Source: Opitutus sp. GAS368 (lineage in GTDB: Bacteria > Verrucomicrobiota > Verrucomicrobiia > Chthoniobacterales > Chthoniobacteraceae). Taken from it: a stretch of DNA of 49,859 nt. The stretch covers positions 1-49,859 of the forward strand of contig CALQFT020000007.1 in NCBI GenBank assembly GCA_943329925.2. Reading direction: 5' to 3'. The notes under the pieces were generated by a model that made no database searches, was not told the DNA's origin, and saw nothing but the letters and a program-made list of their open reading frames with translations. This document shows positions 26,399 to 34,925 of this stretch, piece after piece (within the stretch, counting starts at the first letter, position 1; every line of letters starts with the position of its first letter). The position numbers and the translations under genes are program-made.

Positions 26399-27061
26399 AT
26401 GGATGTAGTCCCGATTGAGCTTTTCGGAGTGAGTATTGATTTGCCGTTGCCCAAACCGGTGAGCATGCGCTCCACCGTGTTGGAAGATTTTGCCCGTGAC
26501 CTTTGCGACCCTCTCAAAGGGATCGGCGTGCGCCCGGCTCAGTGCCAGCTCGTGGGGCGCGATTTGCTTTACCAGTACGAACTAAACGCCACCTTTTTTG
26601 AGGGCAACGGCACTCTGGTGCGTACGCCGGAGCGGTTGCGCGTGGCGGTGCGCAATGCTCGCAATTGGGCGGACTGGCACTTGGTGCATCAGACGTTTTG
26701 TCGGGTGCACGCCTTGGTCGAGCTAGATCTGAAATCCGTGAGCAGTCTCGCGATGCAGGCTCAGGTCCGGTTCGTGTCGCAATCTGAACGCGAGCGGTAC
26801 TTGCGATCCTTCGCTTCAAACCGGACGGTGGCCCGTCCCGGCGCGTTGGGGCACGTGCGGATTCCCGATTGGGAATATGAAGTGCGCATGGTGATCGAGG
26901 ACAGCAGTCTTTTGCCGGCTGGAGTGTGTGTGAGTTGCGAAACGCAGTACCGCAACGATCAGGACTGGGAGAGCTTTATTGGCTCAGTGCCCACGATGTT
27001 TGCCGCAGGGGCAAACGCCTTTGGCCTTGGCTTTGAACCGTTTTCGGGTACCCCTTCGTAA
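26399..27061 (+). CDS. Unrecognised 220-residue protein
   Basis: 220 aa from the ATG at 26399; a GTG at 26375 would add eight residues. I do not recognise the family. There is no signal peptide or membrane helix, composition is balanced, and Trp, Tyr and Cys are spread normally, which supports real coding. Sequence alternates short beta-like stretches (LYQYELNATFFEGNGTLVR, YEVRMVIEDSSLLPAGVC) with one helical segment (about 70-100), so a small cytosolic alpha/beta protein is plausible. It is divergent from ridA across about 200 bp and does not seem to share an operon with the oxidoreductase that follows 155 bp later. Confidence 0.7.
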   Translation: MDVVPIELFGVSIDLPLPKPVSMRSTVLEDFARDLCDPLKGIGVRPAQCQLVGRDLLYQYELNATFFEGNGTLVRTPERLRVAVRNARNWADWHLVHQTFCRVHALVELDLKSVSSLAMQAQVRFVSQSERERYLRSFASNRTVARPGALGHVRIPDWEYEVRMVIEDSSLLPAGVCVSCETQYRNDQDWESFIGSVPTMFAAGANAFGLGFEPFSGTPS

Positions 27062-27215
27062 GGCTGCACGGGCTTTTTAAATTCGGCCCGAAAATAGAAT
27101 AAAGTTAGGAATGAAAGTTGTTCTCTGATACAAGTTTCGCTGCGTTCCCAAACTTACGTGTCGGGTTTAGTGACTGCGGCGCTTGAAGCTGGGGATGCCT
27201 TTTTTTATATCCCCA

Positions 27216-28520
27216 ATGAACCCCACCCCCTCCCTCCCTCGCCGTGACTTTATTCTCAGTTCCAGCGCCGCACTCGCTGCGACGTCGCTCGCTGGGTTCC
27301 CCTTTATCGGCCGCGGCAAGGAAACCGTTGAGCCGCTTAAAATCGCGCTCGTTGGATGCGGCGGCCGCGGTGCTGGAGCGGCAAACCAGGCCCTGATCGC
27401 AGACGCCAACACGACGCTGGTTGCAGTGGCGGATTTGTTTGCCGACAAACTGGCCGTTGGGCTTAATGCGCTTAAGGCGCAGCATGGCGCGCGTGTGGAC
27501 GTGCCCTTGGAGCGGCAGTTTGTGGGGATCGATGCCTACAAGCATGCCATCGCTTGCGCCGACGTGGTGATTCTCGGGACGCCTTGTGCGTTCCGCCCTG
27601 TTCATTTTGAAGAGGCGGTGCGTATGGGAAAACACGCATTCCTAGAAAAGCCGGTGGCGGTGGATGCGCCAGGCGTTCGCCGGGTGCTTGCGGCCGCCGC
27701 GGAGGCAAAACGTAAAAACCTTAAGGTGGCGGTGGGCTTTCAGCGCCGTCACAAAAAAGGGTTTCAGGAGATGATCCAGCGCATTCATGCCGGACAGTTG
27801 GGCGAGGTCATTTACACACGCGCCTTCGCCAACACGCCTCTGCGAACTGGTTTGGTGCGCAAACCAGAGTTTAGCGAGCTCGAATATCAGTGCCGCAACT
27901 GGTACTATTTCTCTTGGCTATCGGCTGATTTCATAGTCGATAACCTTATCCACGGCATAGACATCTCCAATTGGATCCACGGCGCTTATCCGGTCCGGGC
28001 CCACGGAATGGGAGCACTGAGCGAACGCAGCCCCGATTATGGAAACCTCTTCGACCATTTCGCCATCGAGTGGGAATATCCCAGCGGCGCCCGTCTTTTT
28101 GGAGAATGCGACCGCCGCCCAGGTTGCTGGGCAAGTGTTGCAAACCACGCGGTCGGTTCGGAGGGCCGGGCCGATTTTCTAGACGGTCGCGAGGTGTACA
28201 GCATCACGGGGAAAAACCCCTGGCAGATGAAGTCCGTGCGCGGTGAAAATCCGTACCAGCAGGAGCATGACGACTTTTTTGAGGCAATCCGCAAGGACCA
28301 CCCCTACGATGAGACGGATTACGGCGCAAAGAGCACGCTGACGGCCATTATGGGCCGCATGGCCGCCTACTCGGGCAAGGTTGTGGAATGGGATGCCGCG
28401 CTCAACTCCACCCTGAGCCTCGCGCCGGATATCCATAGCATGAGCGACCCGGCCCCCGTGTCACCCGATTCCAGCGGATTGTACGCCATCCCAGTGGCTG
28501 GAAGAACGGTGGCGCTTTAA
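27216..28520 (+). CDS. Tat-exported Gfo/Idh/MocA family oxidoreductase
   Basis: 434 aa from the ATG at 27216; a TTG at 27183 is in frame but gives an unlikely leader. Twin-arginine signal LPRRDFILSSSAALAATSLAG in the first 30 residues. The NAD(P)-binding Rossmann domain has LVGCGGRGAGAANQAL, then the family motif EKPVAVDAPG and the catalytic-region NLIHGIDISNWIHG. Exported members are common in Planctomycetes, Verrucomicrobia and Bacteroidetes; Tat export carries the folded enzyme with its cofactor. They act on sugars or sugar-like polyols, in some cases oxidising C3. CocE-like hydrolase follows 31 bp later and may be co-transcribed. Confidence 0.9.
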   Translation: MNPTPSLPRRDFILSSSAALAATSLAGFPFIGRGKETVEPLKIALVGCGGRGAGAANQALIADANTTLVAVADLFADKLAVGLNALKAQHGARVDVPLERQFVGIDAYKHAIACADVVILGTPCAFRPVHFEEAVRMGKHAFLEKPVAVDAPGVRRVLAAAAEAKRKNLKVAVGFQRRHKKGFQEMIQRIHAGQLGEVIYTRAFANTPLRTGLVRKPEFSELEYQCRNWYYFSWLSADFIVDNLIHGIDISNWIHGAYPVRAHGMGALSERSPDYGNLFDHFAIEWEYPSGARLFGECDRRPGCWASVANHAVGSEGRADFLDGREVYSITGKNPWQMKSVRGENPYQQEHDDFFEAIRKDHPYDETDYGAKSTLTAIMGRMAAYSGKVVEWDAALNSTLSLAPDIHSMSDPAPVSPDSSGLYAIPVAGRTVAL

Positions 28521-28551
28521 AAAGGGAATTTCACATCTCATTTTTACCAAG

Positions 28552-30210
28552 ATGAAACTCCACCTTTTGATTGGCATTGCACTCGCTTCTTCGGCGCTCG
28601 CGCAGGAACTTCCAAAACTTGAGCTGCCCGGGGTCCGCGAGGAACACGTGATGATCCCGATGCGGGATGGCACCCGACTCTCCGCGTATTTGTACACGCC
28701 GGAGGGCCACGGCCAATGGCCCGTGGTTTTCGAACAACGGTACGCGAGCCTCACCAGTGCGGGGACTCGCAAGAATTCGGCTGATCTGGCTCGGCGCGGG
28801 TTCGCCGTAGCGATGGTGAATTTTCGCGGGTCGCAACAAAGCGAGGGACCGTACGTGGGATATCGAGCGCTGGCTTGGGGGGAACAACGTGACGGCTACG
28901 ACACATGCGAATGGCTGGCCACCCAGCCTTGGAGCACCGGCAAGGTCGGGAGCTTGGGAAGCTCGCAGGGCGGTTTTGCGCAGAACTTTCTCGCTGTCAC
29001 CCAACCCCCACACCTCGTTTGCCAGTACATGGTGGATACGGGATTGAGTCTCTTCCAAGAGGGATACCGAATCGGCGGAGTAACGCGGCCCGGGAGGTTT
29101 GCGGACTTCGGCTCAAACTGCCGCAATCCGGAAGATAACGCGGCTTTGCTTCGCGAGTGGGACAAGCATCCGGACTATGATGAATACTGGCGCGCGGAGG
29201 ATTGCAGTCTGCATTTCGGGAAGATGAACGTGCCGTGTTTCACGATTGGCAGTTGGTATGATTTTATGGCGCAAGGAAGTGTGATGAGCTTTGTGGGCCG
29301 ACAGCATCAAGGTGGAGTCGGGTCGAAAGGGCGGCAGCAACTATTGCTTGGGCCGTGGCTGCATGGGCGTTTGAACAAGGGCAGCAAAGTCAACGAGATG
29401 GTGTATCCGGAAAACGCAACGTGGCCGGAGGTGGATCACATGGTGCGCTGGTTTGAGCACTGGTTGAAAGGGGCGGAAAACGGCGTGGAAAAGGAGTCCG
29501 CCGTGCGTTACTACGTCATGGGTGCGGTTGGAGAAAAAGATGCCCCCGGTAACGTCTGGCGCGATGCGGTTGACTGGCCTCCAGCAGCCCGCGAGACGAG
29601 CTTTTATTTGCGGGAGGGTGGCGCATTAAAAGCCGAGGCGCCTGTGGCAAAAGCGAGCGGGACGTCGTACGAAAGCGATCCGCTGAAGCCTATGGAGATT
29701 GCCGGTCGCTCCTTCCCGGGCGCCAAGGATGCTCGCAGCGTGGAAGCTCAGAAGGACGTTCGTACTTGGAGTACGGAGGTGCTCCAGGCGCCGCTGGAAA
29801 TCACGGGGGAAATCATCGCGGAGGTGTGGGTTCAATCCACCGTGGCTGACAGCGACTTTTTACTGCGCGTTTCCGACGTGTATCCCGACGGAAGAAGCAT
29901 GCTGCTGATGGACTATCCCATTCGTGCCCGGTACCGGGAAGGCTTTGAAAAGGAAGTTCTTCTCAAGTCGGGCGAGCCCGCAAAACTTCGCTGGCACATC
30001 GGCTGGACGAGTATTGCGGTGAACGCAGGGCATCGCCTGCGCGTGACGATCACCAGTAGCGGCACGCCTTTGTACGAGCCCAACAACCAAACCGGTGGCG
30101 CGCAAACATCCGATTGGATGAAGGAAAGCCGTTCGGGAACCCATACGATTCTGCACGAAAAAGGCCACGAATCGCGCGTGCTTCTTCCCGTGATAGCCGG
30201 CGGCAAATAG
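28552..30210 (+). CDS. CocE/NonD family hydrolase (S15-like), exported
   Basis: 552 aa with a short signal peptide (residues 1 to about 18, ending LAQE). The alpha/beta-hydrolase domain of the CocE/X-Pro dipeptidyl-peptidase group has nucleophile motif GSSQGG (near 146), acid in GSWYDF (near 240) and base His in LLLGPWLHGRLN (near 267). The C-terminal jelly-roll domain (about 370-550) is also recognisable by LEITGEIIAEVWVQS and DFLLRVSDVYPDGRS. Known members are cocaine esterase, glutaryl-7-ACA acylases and peptidases. The physiological substrate cannot be inferred. Confidence 0.9.
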   Translation: MKLHLLIGIALASSALAQELPKLELPGVREEHVMIPMRDGTRLSAYLYTPEGHGQWPVVFEQRYASLTSAGTRKNSADLARRGFAVAMVNFRGSQQSEGPYVGYRALAWGEQRDGYDTCEWLATQPWSTGKVGSLGSSQGGFAQNFLAVTQPPHLVCQYMVDTGLSLFQEGYRIGGVTRPGRFADFGSNCRNPEDNAALLREWDKHPDYDEYWRAEDCSLHFGKMNVPCFTIGSWYDFMAQGSVMSFVGRQHQGGVGSKGRQQLLLGPWLHGRLNKGSKVNEMVYPENATWPEVDHMVRWFEHWLKGAENGVEKESAVRYYVMGAVGEKDAPGNVWRDAVDWPPAARETSFYLREGGALKAEAPVAKASGTSYESDPLKPMEIAGRSFPGAKDARSVEAQKDVRTWSTEVLQAPLEITGEIIAEVWVQSTVADSDFLLRVSDVYPDGRSMLLMDYPIRARYREGFEKEVLLKSGEPAKLRWHIGWTSIAVNAGHRLRVTITSSGTPLYEPNNQTGGAQTSDWMKESRSGTHTILHEKGHESRVLLPVIAGGK

Positions 30211-30258
30211 CGTTCCTAGAGTTGGAGCGCGTCCGCCGGCTTTGCCGTCTAAGTCGAA

Positions 30259-31713
30259 TCAGTTTAAGCGCTTAACCTGGAAGCTGCGGAACTCTACTGG
30301 ATCGTTGTGACCGGCGAACCCGATGTAGCCGCGGCGATGGTCGAGCCCTTTGGGAGGATGCGCGATTTGGCTGCGGTCGAAGGTGTCGCAATCCACGTCG
30401 AGGATCTTGGTGCCATTGAGCGTGACGGTGATCTTCTGGCCGCGCACTTCGATCTCTTCGTAGTTCCAAGTTCCGACGGGACGCAGGTAGCCGTGCTTCG
30501 CGCCGACGCAATGGTACAGCGAGCCGTGGTACTGGGAAGGAAGTAGCGGGTGATCCTTGTGAGCCTCGTTGTAGCCGTCGCTATCGAGCACTTGGATTTC
30601 AAACCCGTCGCTCGCAGAATGTCCGCCCATAGGGGTACGCAGCGCGATGCCGTTGTTTCCGGCGTGCGGGAGCTTGAATTCAACCTTGATGATGCAGTCT
30701 TCGTATTCCTCTTTGCTTAGCAGGTCGCCGCCCTTCTTTGTTTTGCAGACAATCGCGCCGTCCTTTACTTCGTAGTTGTCCACGGCGTTTTGCCAGTTGC
30801 TCAAATCCTTGCCGTTGACTAGTTCCGTAAATCCTGTGGTGTCGCGTGAACGGAGTTCCTTGTCTGCCTCCTCCGGAGTGATTTCGTGGATATACACATT
30901 GCGCCAGCGAATCTCGCTGCCATGGGTTTGGAGTTGGATGGGACCCTTTGGAAATGCGCGATCTTTGATCCAACCGTTGGCGAGCTTCTCTTCTTTGGTC
31001 GCTGCGGCGTCGGTCGCACCGGCGCCGGCAGGCTTGGCCCAAGCGATATAACCAGCCTTCTTGTTCGCGAAGTAGTTTTCTAGCACGCAATTGTCCACCA
31101 CAGTCACGCCATTGAAGACGACGGTGACCCTCTCCCCTATCATGCGAATCTTGAACGTGTTCCATTCGCCAAAAGGCTTGTCCATCTTGCTGGATGGATC
31201 CTTGCCCGGCGCGCCTTTGCTGTTGTTCCATAGTCCGCCCGAGCCCTTGTCCTGACCCAGCCCGCGCGGGTCGCCTTGGGTGGAATCCCAAATCTGCACC
31301 TGCGGAATTCCGCGCAGATAGACCCCGCTATCACCCAAAGGGAGCGCCTTGTATTCCAGCAACAGTTCGAAGTCACCGTAGTCTTTGTTAGTGGTGAGGT
31401 ACAAACCACGGCCATCGTTGACGAGCTCGCCGTTTTCCACGCGCCAATGCAGGTTGACTTGGTCTTCGACAAGCTTGCCTTTTTTGTCCGTGAGTCCTCC
31501 TTCGATCGACTTTTTCTTATAAGCCGCCTGATCCTCCGGCGACATCTTCCAAAGATCGGTGGGATCCTGTGTGCTCCAACCGTACCAGTCGGAAAGATCT
31601 TTGCCGTTGAAGAGCGCGGTGAATCCCGGCGGCGGCATATTGTTTTCCGCCAGGGCGGGGACTATGGATAAAGCTGCTAACGGCAGCAGGGTGAGGAGAC
31701 GGTGGAATTTCAT
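30259..31713 (-). CDS. Secreted protein with two DUF1080 (3-keto-disaccharide hydrolase) domains
   Basis: 484 aa from the ATG at 31713, where a signal peptide starts (MKFHRLLTLLPLAALSIVPALA). The open frame extends to 32055 but the extra 114 residues are not protein-like. Domain 1 (about 28-255) opens with FTALFNGKDLSDWYG and domain 2 (about 275-484) with FTELVNGKDLSNWQN, the typical DUF1080 start; both end with a VEFRSFQVKRL or IRWRNVYIHEI strand. DUF1080 proteins have a concanavalin-like fold and characterised ones act on 3-keto-glycosides. A double domain suggests a multi-site enzyme or one catalytic and one binding copy. Its neighbours include two Gfo/Idh/MocA enzymes, the family that makes 3-keto sugars. 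Confidence 0.92.
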   Translation of the reverse strand: MKFHRLLTLLPLAALSIVPALAENNMPPPGFTALFNGKDLSDWYGWSTQDPTDLWKMSPEDQAAYKKKSIEGGLTDKKGKLVEDQVNLHWRVENGELVNDGRGLYLTTNKDYGDFELLLEYKALPLGDSGVYLRGIPQVQIWDSTQGDPRGLGQDKGSGGLWNNSKGAPGKDPSSKMDKPFGEWNTFKIRMIGERVTVVFNGVTVVDNCVLENYFANKKAGYIAWAKPAGAGATDAAATKEEKLANGWIKDRAFPKGPIQLQTHGSEIRWRNVYIHEITPEEADKELRSRDTTGFTELVNGKDLSNWQNAVDNYEVKDGAIVCKTKKGGDLLSKEEYEDCIIKVEFKLPHAGNNGIALRTPMGGHSASDGFEIQVLDSDGYNEAHKDHPLLPSQYHGSLYHCVGAKHGYLRPVGTWNYEEIEVRGQKITVTLNGTKILDVDCDTFDRSQIAHPPKGLDHRRGYIGFAGHNDPVEFRSFQVKRLN

Positions 31714-31961
31714 AGCTTCTGAGGTGTTTGGGATAACGGAACGCTTCTTCTCGAAGAGAGAAGTAATCGTAATCCAACAAGATAATCCCGCAAGCCGTCT
31801 AAACTTTAGAGTTTTGCATGATATTAAGCACTTATCGGATGAATGGGTTAAACTTTTAAACTTTGCGCGATCTGGTTGAGCCACGCCCTCGGTGAGGGGG
31901 CTGCCAACTTCAGAGAGGACTTGTCTCACAGAGTGGAGGCGAAAAGGAGGAAAGGGGTGGA

Positions 31962-31990
31962 TTGACTTGCGGGAAGCACTGTAATAAATG
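31962..31990 (+). promoter_or_regulatory. Candidate promoter abutting the DUF1501 start
   Basis: TTGACT at 31962-31967 and TAAATG at 31985-31990 are spaced 17 bp. The -35 is close to consensus and the -10 is weak (3 of 6). The predicted transcription start, about 7 nt on, falls at the ATG at 31998, which would make the message leaderless or nearly so. Many bacteria with GC-rich genomes use leaderless messages, but this remains a pattern match. Confidence 0.3.
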
Positions 31991-31997
31991 CTTGAAC

Positions 31998-33452
31998 ATG
32001 GACGCCTTATCTCCCCACGGCATGTCGCGCCGCCATTCCATCCAAGCGGGCGCAATCAGCCTGCTGGGCTTGGGTATGAATCATCTTTCCGCCCTCCGCG
32101 CGATGGCAGAGACTTCTGCTGCCGACGGCCTTCCCCGCGCGGCTGGAAGGGCAAAGTCCGTGGTGTACATCTTTCTTTCAGGTGGATTGGCGCAGCACGA
32201 AAGTTTCGACATGAAGCCTGACGCCCCGCTGGAGTTTCGCGGCGAATTTAACCCCATCTCCACCAGCGCCGACGGCATTCAAATCTGCGAGCACCTTCCG
32301 CTACTGGCCCGGCGCGCGCACAAATACGCACTGGTGCGTTCGCTTACCCACCCTAGCAACGACCACTCGGGGGCCCACCATATTATGCTCACCGGCAGGA
32401 GCGAGCTGCCTCTGGGTTTTGATCCGGCCAAGGCCAAGGGATCCGACTGGCCCAGCATCGTGTCTTTGGCGGGTCACTTGCTGCCCGCTCGAAACAACCT
32501 CCCGCCCGCCTTGGTCTTGCCCGACAAGCTCCAACACCGCGAAGGCCGGTTCATTCCAGGCCAGTTTGCAGGTCAGCTCGGTAAACAACACGACCCGTGG
32601 TTTTTGGAAATGTCGCCTTACCACCCCTTGCATTACGGCGCCTTTCCACAATACCTCTTTCACCACGAAAAGGGCGCGCAAACGGACCGTTCAGTTTCCT
32701 TTAATGCGCCACACCTTACTCTGCCACAGGGTCTTACGCGTGAGCGACTTTTGGACCGCGTGGCACTTCGCCAGTCCTTGGAGCGGCAGTCTCAACGTTT
32801 GGTGGAAAGTATCGAGGATTCCGCTTTCGATCGTTACCGCGAGGCGGCTGTGTCTTTGATCACCAACGGCTCGGTGCGGGACGCCTTCGACATGAGCCTT
32901 GTTGCGCCCTCGGTTTTGGAGCGTTACGGCAACAACAGTTTCGGATGCTCGCTGATTATGGCGCGCCGCCTTCTTGAAACAGGAATGCGCATGGTGCAGG
33001 TCAATCTTGGAAACAACGAATCCTGGGATACGCATCAGTCGGCGTTCCCGAACCTCAAAGACTTCCTGCTCCCGCCCATGGATCGCGCCGTGAGCGCCTT
33101 TCTCGACGACCTAGAGGCCTCGGGACTGCTCTCCGAAACCCTCGTCGTCATGGGTAGCGAGTTCGGCCGCACTCCAAAAATTTCCAAGATCCCCGGCGCA
33201 AAACTCCCAGGCCGCGATCACTGGGGCGCCTCTCAAACCGTGCTTCTGGCCGGCGGCGGCATCCGGGGAGGAACGGTAATAGGCGAGACCGACGCAAAAG
33301 GCGCCTACCCGATTCGGGATCCACAGCGGCCTGAAAATCTCGCGGCGACCATTTATCAGGCGTTGGGAATCCCATCGAGCATGGACTGGCAAGATCCGCT
33401 GCAACGCCCTCACTCTCTGTACGAAGGGCAGCCCATTCCCGGTCTGACCTGA
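31998..33452 (+). CDS. DUF1501 protein without a DUF1549 partner
   Basis: 484 aa from the ATG at 31998; an in-frame TTG at 31962 and an ATG at 32022 are alternatives. The N-terminus carries SRRHSIQAG at 10-18 then a hydrophobic stretch, a weak Tat-like signal. Family motifs: VYIFLSGGLAQHESFDMKP, ALVRSLTHPSNDHSGAHHIMLTGR, MGSEFGRTPKI, GRDHWGASQTVLLAGGGIRGG and ENLAATIYQALGI. It differs from the 4205-5662 copy, and lacks the usual PSD1/DUF1549 neighbour; next genes are a helicase and an oxidoreductase. Divergent from the DUF1080 gene across a 284-bp gap. Role unknown. Confidence 0.92.
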   Translation: MDALSPHGMSRRHSIQAGAISLLGLGMNHLSALRAMAETSAADGLPRAAGRAKSVVYIFLSGGLAQHESFDMKPDAPLEFRGEFNPISTSADGIQICEHLPLLARRAHKYALVRSLTHPSNDHSGAHHIMLTGRSELPLGFDPAKAKGSDWPSIVSLAGHLLPARNNLPPALVLPDKLQHREGRFIPGQFAGQLGKQHDPWFLEMSPYHPLHYGAFPQYLFHHEKGAQTDRSVSFNAPHLTLPQGLTRERLLDRVALRQSLERQSQRLVESIEDSAFDRYREAAVSLITNGSVRDAFDMSLVAPSVLERYGNNSFGCSLIMARRLLETGMRMVQVNLGNNESWDTHQSAFPNLKDFLLPPMDRAVSAFLDDLEASGLLSETLVVMGSEFGRTPKISKIPGAKLPGRDHWGASQTVLLAGGGIRGGTVIGETDAKGAYPIRDPQRPENLAATIYQALGIPSSMDWQDPLQRPHSLYEGQPIPGLT

Positions 33453-33477
33453 GACGCGCTACCCGGCGGGAAAGTGA

Positions 33478-33500
33478 GAGGAAAGCCTGTCCTCATTTTT
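33478..33500 (+). terminator. Probable intrinsic terminator after the second DUF1501 gene
   Basis: GAGGA (33478-33482) and TCCTC (33490-33494) pair around a 7-nt loop and are followed by ATTTTT. The stem is short at 5 bp, but the T-run and position 26 bp after the stop codon fit. Confidence 0.45.
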
Positions 33501-33569
33501 ACACTTGCCGCGCAAAGGCCTTCTACAGGGGCTTCGGGCGCACAAAAAGGAAACCGCGATGCCGGGTGC

Positions 33570-34688
33570 TTAACGCATCTCCACAAAATTCAGACCGAGT
33601 CGCTTGCTAAGCTGTTCGATGTCGATCTTCTCCCTTTGGCCAATCAGCGCGATTGAAACACCGGAGCGGCCCGCTCTGCCTGTTCTGCCGCTGCGGTGGG
33701 TGTAATGGTCGATTTGGTCCGGCAATTGATGGTGGATTACAAACGCGAGACCTTCCACGTCGATCCCACGGGCTGCCACGTCCGTGGCAATGAGGAACTG
33801 AAACCGTCCTTTGCGAAAAGAGCGCAGAACCTTGTCTCGCTCCAACTGCATCAGGTCGCCTTGTATCACCCCGACGGCGTGTCCCTCTACGGCTAATTCC
33901 GCGCCCAGAGCGGTGGCGCCGGCTTTTGTCCTGCAAAAAATTACACCGCGCTCCAAACTGTGTCGGCGCAAAAATGCGGAGATCCTGCTCGTTTTCTCCT
34001 TCACCGAACACACCATGAAGCGATGTTCGATGTCGCGGTTCACCACATGTCGATGGTCCACTTTGAGGACGTGCGGCTTGGGTGACATGTAATCTGTGAT
34101 TAAGCGTTGCACCCCCTCGGGGATGGTCGCCGAGAAGAGCCAGGTTGCGCGGCGTCCTTGGGTCTTCTCGCAAATTAGGGCCACTTCGTGTTTGAATCCT
34201 AAGGTGAGCATTTCGTCGGCCTCATCAAGGACGAGCAGCTTGACGGCATCCAGGGACAACGCCTTGCTGCCCAGCAGGTCGACAAGACGGCCCGGAGTGA
34301 CCACCACAACGTGTGTGGGCCGCTGCAGCGCAGACATCTGCCGCTCAATGTCATCGCCTCCGGTGAGCACCTCCACAAAAATCTTCTTGGCGCAGTGTTT
34401 GGTGAACCGAAACAGCTGTTTGCCAATCTGTTTGGCCAGTTCGCGGGTGGGCGCCACGACCACCGCCTGAATGTCCCGAAGTTTGGGGTCGATAAGCGTG
34501 AGCAGGGGCAATCCGAAGGCCGCCGTTTTCCCCGTGCCAGTCTGGGCCTGCGCGATAAAGTCGCCCCCGTTCTGAAGTAGGAAAGGGAGCGCCTCCTGTT
34601 GGATAGGGGTGGGCGAGAGGATCCCCAGTTCTTCGATTCCGCGAATTAGGTCCTCACGGACACCCAGAGCTTTGAAAGTTTTCGACAT
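33570..34688 (-). CDS. DEAD-box RNA helicase
   Basis: 372 aa compact core, shorter than RhlE/CsdA because it has no C-terminal tail. All motifs are present: Q-motif SPTPIQQEALP, motif I AQTGTGKT, Ia PTRELAKQ, GG and TPGRLVD, motif II VLDEADEML, motif III FSATIPEG, GVIFCRTKAG, TDVAARGIDVEG and motif VI HRSGRTGRAG. The ATP-dependent RNA helicase presumably unwinds rRNA or mRNA structure. Start ATG at 34688 is well placed. A 237-bp region upstream (34689-34925), shared with the divergent oxidoreductase, could hold a long 5' leader as in cold-shock helicases, but no feature is clear. Confidence 0.94.
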   Translation of the reverse strand: MSKTFKALGVREDLIRGIEELGILSPTPIQQEALPFLLQNGGDFIAQAQTGTGKTAAFGLPLLTLIDPKLRDIQAVVVAPTRELAKQIGKQLFRFTKHCAKKIFVEVLTGGDDIERQMSALQRPTHVVVVTPGRLVDLLGSKALSLDAVKLLVLDEADEMLTLGFKHEVALICEKTQGRRATWLFSATIPEGVQRLITDYMSPKPHVLKVDHRHVVNRDIEHRFMVCSVKEKTSRISAFLRRHSLERGVIFCRTKAGATALGAELAVEGHAVGVIQGDLMQLERDKVLRSFRKGRFQFLIATDVAARGIDVEGLAFVIHHQLPDQIDHYTHRSGRTGRAGRSGVSIALIGQREKIDIEQLSKRLGLNFVEMR

Positions 34689-34925
34689 CGTATACTTCTC
34701 TAAAATAGCGCCTTACTTAGCGCCTTGGGCCACCATACACAGCCCGCGGCTCGACGGCACGCAGCGAATTTCATCGGTGTGGTAGTTCTCTAGGCGAGAA
34801 ATACGGAGGGCTGCGGGACAGCTGCTTCTGATCACTGGCGAGTGGAGCCTGGAAAACGAAGGCCCTTGAAAATTAAAGGTCGCCGTCCTTGAAAGCTGCC
34901 CGCCCGCTTCTATGATCCAAAAATT

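Noticed and set aside
25717-26517. The open frame extends the PLP enzyme by 267 residues upstream
   Set aside because: It overlaps ridA in another frame on the same strand and is rich in Arg, Thr and Pro without motifs; the PLP enzyme similarity starts at the ATG at 25716.
31714-32055. Upstream extension of the DUF1080 frame by 114 residues
   Set aside because: It precedes a clear signal peptide at 31713 and overlaps the divergent DUF1501 start, so it cannot be the real start.
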